This document shows positions 59,920-64,000 of a stretch of DNA of 64,000 nt, one piece after another. Both the position numbers and the translations under genes were made by a program. The notes beneath the pieces were generated by a model that did no database searches, had not been told where the DNA came from, and was given only the letters and a program-made list of their open reading frames with translations. How positions within the stretch are numbered: position 1 is the first letter of the stretch; every line of letters begins with the position of its first letter. The DNA is from Streptomyces triticagri (lineage in GTDB: Bacteria > Actinomycetota > Actinomycetes > Streptomycetales > Streptomycetaceae): the NCBI RefSeq assembly GCF_003429565.1, contig NZ_QUAK01000038.1:1-64000 (forward strand). The letters run 5' to 3'.

Positions 59920-61383
59920 TCAGATGATGCCGAACAGCAGCCCGGCGGCCAGCACCACCAGACAGGTCAGCGCCGCCCACTTCACGGTGAACCGGGTGTG
60001 GTCGCCGAACTCGACCTTGGCCATGCCGACCAGGACGTACACCGCGGGCACCAGCGGGCTGGACATGTGCAGCGGCTGGCCGACGAGGGAGGCGCGGGCG
60101 ATCTCCACGGGCGAGATGCCGTGCGCGGCGCCGGCTTCCGCGAGGACCGGCACGATGCCGAAGTAGAAGCCGTCGTTCGACATGAAGTACGTGAGCGGGA
60201 CGGAGAGCAGGCCGGTGACCAGGCCCATGTGCGGTCCCATCGCGTCCGGGATCGCGCCGACCAGCCACTTGGCCATGTGGTCGACCATGCCGGTGCCCTG
60301 CAGGACGCCGGTGAAGACGGCGGCGGCGAAGACCATGCCGGAGACGTTCAGGACGTTCTCCGCGTGGGCGCCGATGCGGGCCTTCTGGTCGGGCATGTGC
60401 GGGAAGTTGACGGTCAGGGCGAGCGCGGCGCCGAGCAGGAACAGCACCGGGATGGGCAGCAGCTCCATGATCATGGCGGTCAGGAGTGCGACGGTGAGGC
60501 CCGCGTTGAACCAGTACAGCTTGGGGCGCAGGGTCGGCCTGTTCGGGTCGAGCGCCTGGAAGGCCTCGTCGGCGGCGGCGCCGGCCGCCGCCGTACCCGC
60601 GGAGTCGGTTCCACCGGAAGTTCCGGCTCCGGCTGCCTTGCGCTGCCGGCCGTTGCCCCGGCCCGGCTTTCCGGGGCCGCCCCGCTCCGCGGCGGCGTCG
60701 CCCCCGGCGCCGACGAGCACCGCCTCGGAGTCCGGCTCCTCGCGGCCCAGCGCCTCGTCCAGGGTGAGCACCCCGAGCCGCTTGCGCTCGCGCAGGCCCA
60801 GGACGTACGCGAGGAACAGCACGGCGACCAGGCCGACGGCGAGGGCCGGGATCATCGGCACGAAGACGTCGGTGGCGTCGAGCTTGAGGGCGGTGGCGAC
60901 CCGGGCGGTGGGGCCGCCCCAGGGCAGCGTGTTCATCACGCCGTTGGCCATCGCGGCGACGCCGGTCATCACGACGAGGCTCATCTTCAGGCGCTTGTAC
61001 AGCGGATACATCGCCGAGACCGTGATCATGAAGGTGGTCGAGCCGTCGCCGTCGAGCGAGACGATCGCCGCGAGCACCGCGGTGCCGACCACGATGCGCA
61101 TCGGATCGGCCTGGCAGAAGCGCAGGATCGCCCGGACGATCGGATCGAAGAGACCGACGTCGATCATCACGCCGAAGTAGACGATCGCGAACATCAGCAT
61201 CGCCGCGGTGGGCGCGAGATCCGTGACGCCTTCGAGGACGTAGTCGCCGAGTTGCGCGCCCTGTCCGACGAACACGCAGAACAGCGCGGGGATCAGGACC
61301 AGTGCCGCGATCGGCGACATCTTCTTCAGCATGATCAGGACCAGGAAGGTCGCGATCATGGCGAAGCCAAGGATGGTCAGCAT
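59920..61383 (-). CDS. CitMHS-family citrate/metal transporter
   Basis: A 487-residue membrane protein of the CitMHS family. It has LDGDGSTTFMITVSAMYPLY and the duplicated VMNTLPWGGPTARV (substrate-binding hairpin) in the first half, and LTYFMSNDGFYFGIVPVLAE near the C-terminus. A ~90-residue Gly/Ala-rich insert lies in the central loop (about residues 215-275). These carriers take up citrate with Mg2+ or Ca2+ and protons. ATG 61381-61383 follows GTGAGG. Confidence 0.92.
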   Translation of the reverse strand: MLTILGFAMIATFLVLIMLKKMSPIAALVLIPALFCVFVGQGAQLGDYVLEGVTDLAPTAAMLMFAIVYFGVMIDVGLFDPIVRAILRFCQADPMRIVVGTAVLAAIVSLDGDGSTTFMITVSAMYPLYKRLKMSLVVMTGVAAMANGVMNTLPWGGPTARVATALKLDATDVFVPMIPALAVGLVAVLFLAYVLGLRERKRLGVLTLDEALGREEPDSEAVLVGAGGDAAAERGGPGKPGRGNGRQRKAAGAGTSGGTDSAGTAAAGAAADEAFQALDPNRPTLRPKLYWFNAGLTVALLTAMIMELLPIPVLFLLGAALALTVNFPHMPDQKARIGAHAENVLNVSGMVFAAAVFTGVLQGTGMVDHMAKWLVGAIPDAMGPHMGLVTGLLSVPLTYFMSNDGFYFGIVPVLAEAGAAHGISPVEIARASLVGQPLHMSSPLVPAVYVLVGMAKVEFGDHTRFTVKWAALTCLVVLAAGLLFGII

Positions 61384-61535
61384 GGGGGTACCTCACGTTC
61401 GCCCTTGAACTCCCACCGGGGACGGCGGTCCGGACGACGTTAGGGCGCGCAAACTTTCGTTAACAAGTAGTTGACGCGCGAGCAATACGCGCAAAACTCC
61501 AGGTCACGGGGTTGTGCCAGGTCATGGGTCGCGCT

Positions 61536-63788
61536 TCAGGCGGACGGGGTGATCTGCACGGGTACGCCGTTGAGCACGGCCGTCCCGGAGAGCGGGTCGA
61601 GCAGTGATCCGTCGAGCAGCTGGTTGCTGTTGACCCCGGGCCGGGCGGTCGCGACCGCCGTACGGGTGCCGGGGCGGTCGTGGCCCCAGCCGTGCGGGAG
61701 GCTCACCACTCCGGTGCGGACCGTGTCGGTGAGCTCGGCGGGTGCGACCACCTCGCCGCCGGCGCTCTTGACCCTGACCTGCGATCCTTCGGTGATGCCG
61801 GCGCGGGCGGCGTCCTCGGGGTGGATCTGCAGGGTGCAGCGGTTCGAACCGCCGTTCAGGGAAGGCACGTTGTGCATCCAGCTGTTGTTGGAGCGCAGAT
61901 GGCGGCGGCCGACGAGGACGAGTCCCGCGGGCCGCTCGCGCAACGCCGCGCGCAGCCGCGGCAGATCGTCGGCGATCGGCTCCGGGCAGAGCTCGATGCG
62001 GCCGGAGCCGGTCTTGAGGATCTGCGGTACGCGGGGCGTGAGCGGGCCGAGGTCGATGCCGTGCGGACGGTCGAGGAGCCGGGCCAGGGTCAGGCCTTCG
62101 GGGTCGGCGCCGAAGCCGTCGCCGTACGGTCCGAGCCGCAGCATCATGTCGAGCCGCCGCTCGGTGCCGTCCTGCCCGGTGAGCAGCGCGGCGAGCTCGC
62201 CGGGGTCGCGGCCGTACACGCTCTGGTGCGGGTCGGCGACGGCCTTGCCGAGCACCCGCTCCACGACCATGGCGTCCACGGTGCCGGCGGGCAGCTCGGG
62301 CCGGCCGGACGCGGCGAGCACGAGCCGGGCCAGGATCTCGGGCTCGCCCGGCATGTCGTCGTCGGGCGGGATCGCCGCGCGGTTGTAGCGGACCTGGTTG
62401 CGTACGGCCAGCGCGTTGAACGCGAAGTCGAAGTGGGCGCTGCGGGACGGTGGCGGGGGCGGCAGGACGACATGGGCGTGCCGCGAGGTCTCGTTGAGAT
62501 ACGGGTCGACGCTGACCATGAAGTCGAGGTCCGCGAGGGCGCGGTCGAGCCGGTCGCCGTCGGGCGCGGAGAGCACCGGATTGGCGGCGATCGCGATGAG
62601 CGCACGGATCCGGCCGTCGCCGGGGGTGTCGATCTCCTCGGCGAGCGCGGCCATCGGGAACTCGCCCTTGACCTCGGGATGCCCGCCCGCCCTGCTGTGC
62701 CTGCGCCCGGTGCGGAAACCCTTGCCCGGGGCGGCGGGCCGTGGGGCGCGGTCGGTGGCCGACAGCGGGAACATCGCACCGCCCGGCCGGTCGAGGTTGC
62801 CGGTGAGCACATTGAGCACGTCCACCAGCCAACTGGCCAGGGTGCCGTGGGCGACGGTGCAGCTGCCGATGCGGCCGTACACGGCGGCGGTCTCGGCCGC
62901 GGCGAGTTCACGGGCCATCGCGCGGATCTCCGCGGGCGGTACGTCGCAGGCGGCGCCGGCCGCTTCGGGGGTGAACTCGGCCACGGCGCGCCGGACTTCG
63001 TCGACGCCTTCGACGTGCTCGGCGAGCGCTCCCGGCGAGGTCAGGCCCTCCTCGTACAGGACGTGGACGAGGGCGGCGAGGAACAGGGCATCGGTGCCGG
63101 GCCGGATCGGGACGTGCCGGTCGGCGAGGTCCGCGGTGCGGGTGCGGCGCGGGTCGACGACGGTGAGGGTGCCGCCGCGGCGGCGGAGTGCCTTGAGGCG
63201 GCCGGGGAAGTCGGGTGCGGTGCAGAGGCTGCCGTTGGACTCCAGCGGGTTGGCGCCGATGAGGAGGAGATGGCCGGTGCGGTCGAGGTCCGGCACGGGG
63301 ATGGCGAGCGGGTCGCCGTACATCAGCCCGCAGGCGACGTGCTTGGGCATCTGGTCGAGGGTGCTGGCGGTGAACAGGTTCTGGGTGCCGAGGGTGGAGA
63401 GCAGCACGGGCGGATAGAGCTGGCCGGCCATGGTGTGCACATTGGGATTGCCGAGCACCACGCCGACGGCGTCCGCGCCGTGCTCCTCGACGAGCGGCCG
63501 CAGGCCGTCGGCGACCGCGGCGAAGGCCTCGTCCCAGCTCGCCTCGCGCAGCCGACCGTCCTCGCGGACCAGGGGGCGGCGCAGCCGGTCGGGGTCGGCG
63601 TCGAGCTGTCCGAAGGAGGCGCCCTTGGGGCAGATGAATCCGCTGCTGAAGACGTCGTCCCGGTCGCCGCGGGCGGCGGTCACGGTGGTCCCCTCGATGG
63701 TGAGGGTCAGTCCGCAGGTGGCCTCGCAGAGGGGGCATACGCGGGGGACGCGTCGGGGGGCGTCTTGGGACGGGTCGGTGGGACGCAT
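61536..63788 (-). CDS. Molybdopterin oxidoreductase with [4Fe-4S] cluster (formate dehydrogenase/nitrate reductase-like)
   Basis: A 750-residue DMSO-reductase-family enzyme. The N-terminal cluster is CPLCEATCGLTL with a distal Cys in FICPKGAS. Molybdopterin-binding regions are visible, including LIGANPLESNGSL, VVDPRRTRTADLAD, and C-terminal LVGRRHLRSNNSWMHNVPSL and VSLPHGWGH. It should transfer electrons to or from a small substrate. No other subunit or maturation gene is adjacent. A perfect 16-bp palindrome lies 46 bp upstream of the ATG (63786-63788), which follows GGGAGG. Confidence 0.9.
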   Translation of the reverse strand: MRPTDPSQDAPRRVPRVCPLCEATCGLTLTIEGTTVTAARGDRDDVFSSGFICPKGASFGQLDADPDRLRRPLVREDGRLREASWDEAFAAVADGLRPLVEEHGADAVGVVLGNPNVHTMAGQLYPPVLLSTLGTQNLFTASTLDQMPKHVACGLMYGDPLAIPVPDLDRTGHLLLIGANPLESNGSLCTAPDFPGRLKALRRRGGTLTVVDPRRTRTADLADRHVPIRPGTDALFLAALVHVLYEEGLTSPGALAEHVEGVDEVRRAVAEFTPEAAGAACDVPPAEIRAMARELAAAETAAVYGRIGSCTVAHGTLASWLVDVLNVLTGNLDRPGGAMFPLSATDRAPRPAAPGKGFRTGRRHSRAGGHPEVKGEFPMAALAEEIDTPGDGRIRALIAIAANPVLSAPDGDRLDRALADLDFMVSVDPYLNETSRHAHVVLPPPPPSRSAHFDFAFNALAVRNQVRYNRAAIPPDDDMPGEPEILARLVLAASGRPELPAGTVDAMVVERVLGKAVADPHQSVYGRDPGELAALLTGQDGTERRLDMMLRLGPYGDGFGADPEGLTLARLLDRPHGIDLGPLTPRVPQILKTGSGRIELCPEPIADDLPRLRAALRERPAGLVLVGRRHLRSNNSWMHNVPSLNGGSNRCTLQIHPEDAARAGITEGSQVRVKSAGGEVVAPAELTDTVRTGVVSLPHGWGHDRPGTRTAVATARPGVNSNQLLDGSLLDPLSGTAVLNGVPVQITPSA

Positions 63789-63833
63789 CTGCCCTCCCGG
63801 GCGGGGCGGGGGTACGGGGCCGGCTTCCGCCAG

Positions 63834-63849
63834 CATACCGATCGGTATG
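63834..63849. promoter_or_regulatory. Perfect palindrome CATACCGATCGGTATG, TetR-type operator candidate
   Basis: This exact 16-bp dyad lies 46-61 bp upstream of the molybdopterin oxidoreductase start. TetR-family sites commonly have this ATACCGATCGGTAT form. The half-site is shared with the element at 49282-49299. Confidence 0.75.
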
Positions 63850-63902
63850 TCCGGTGGGGAGGGTGTGGCGGGGATCGTTGTGGTCGATCCCCGCCACCTC
63901 TG

Positions 63903-64000
63903 CTCCGGTCGCCCGGGGCGTGCGTCATCCGGTCGCCCGGGGCGTGCGTCATCCGGTCCCCCGGGGGCGTGCGTCATCCGGTCCCCCGGGGGCGTGCGTC
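63903..64000. repeat. 24-25-bp tandem repeat, four units, running off the window
   Basis: Four head-to-tail units (63903-63926, 63927-63950, 63951-63975, 63976-64000) share the core CCGGTCGCCCGGGGCGTGCG; the last two have a CCCCCGGGGG palindrome. The array lies upstream of the molybdopterin oxidoreductase promoter. It continues past the window edge, so copy number is a minimum. Confidence 0.9.

Noticed and set aside
63903..64000. CRISPR array
   Set aside because: Units abut directly without spacers and vary at the same position; no cas genes are near.

Overview
The window is very high-GC DNA with long uninterrupted third-position-GC-rich frames, GTG starts and GGAGG-type ribosome sites. It carries chaplin genes, mycothiol ligase mshC and a SoxR. 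Together these point to the linear chromosome of a Streptomyces or very close relative. I see no insertion sequence, integrase, prophage or CRISPR array. The only RNA gene I find is one tRNA-Leu(GAG).

Layout: (1) 1-5.7 kb: a molybdenum hydroxylase set in CoxM-S-L-G order on the minus strand. The large subunit is broken by an in-frame TAG. A divergent XdhC-type maturation gene follows. (2) 5.8-8.5 kb: an unusual TetR-MarR fusion regulator with a palindrome in its leader, then a divergent MFS transporter. (3) 8.8-19.0 kb: one tightly packed 11-gene plus-strand operon that looks like an aromatic or heteroaromatic degradation pathway: aldehyde dehydrogenase, extradiol ring-cleavage dioxygenase, aspartate-dehydrogenase-like protein, alpha/beta hydrolase, cupin, two SDRs, ThDP enzyme, flavin/2Fe-2S reductase, tiny recombinase-like HTH protein and Rieske oxygenase. 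I cannot match this combination to a named pathway, and it is the best candidate here for an undescribed system. (4) 19.1-31.6 kb: the conserved actinobacterial neighbourhood PAC2 / mshC / SCO1664-type kinase fold / DUF3090 / phosphomutase-like / CorA / ferritin-like / F420 oxidoreductase / aldo-keto reductase, plus a RecD2-like protein that has lost its Walker motifs. (5) 31.6-34.5 kb: chaplins chpH and chpC, an M20 peptidase and tRNA-Leu. (6) 34.6-43.4 kb: small housekeeping genes, including a truncated hemoglobin carrying the stump of an antibiotic-monooxygenase domain, gluconokinase, an APC permease, Nudix and DUF202 membrane proteins. (7) 43.4-58.5 kb: an acyl-CoA-centred region. It has an APH-like kinase plus ACAD11-like dehydrogenase pair, a TetR/ligase/SDR operon, NamZ-type exo-muramidase, SoxR, MaoC, two TetR regulators, a second acyl-CoA dehydrogenase, and an alcohol/aldehyde dehydrogenase pair. 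(8) 58.5-64 kb: MFS and CitMHS transporters and a molybdopterin oxidoreductase.

Regulation can be read directly in several places. A 17-bp operator (AACTAGCRGTGTTARTT) recurs in the acyl-CoA dehydrogenase/TetR intergenic region and in front of the aldehyde/alcohol dehydrogenase operon. A second 17-bp element (GCTGAGCAAGCGCTTAG) recurs in front of the maoC-like gene and its facing TetR gene. A 16-bp perfect palindrome precedes the molybdopterin oxidoreductase and a 14-bp one precedes the F420 oxidoreductase. chpH has a BldN-like promoter placed so that the mRNA would begin with a stem-loop. Several gene pairs are separated by strong hairpin terminators. All functions are inferred from reading the translated sequence; no database search was run.
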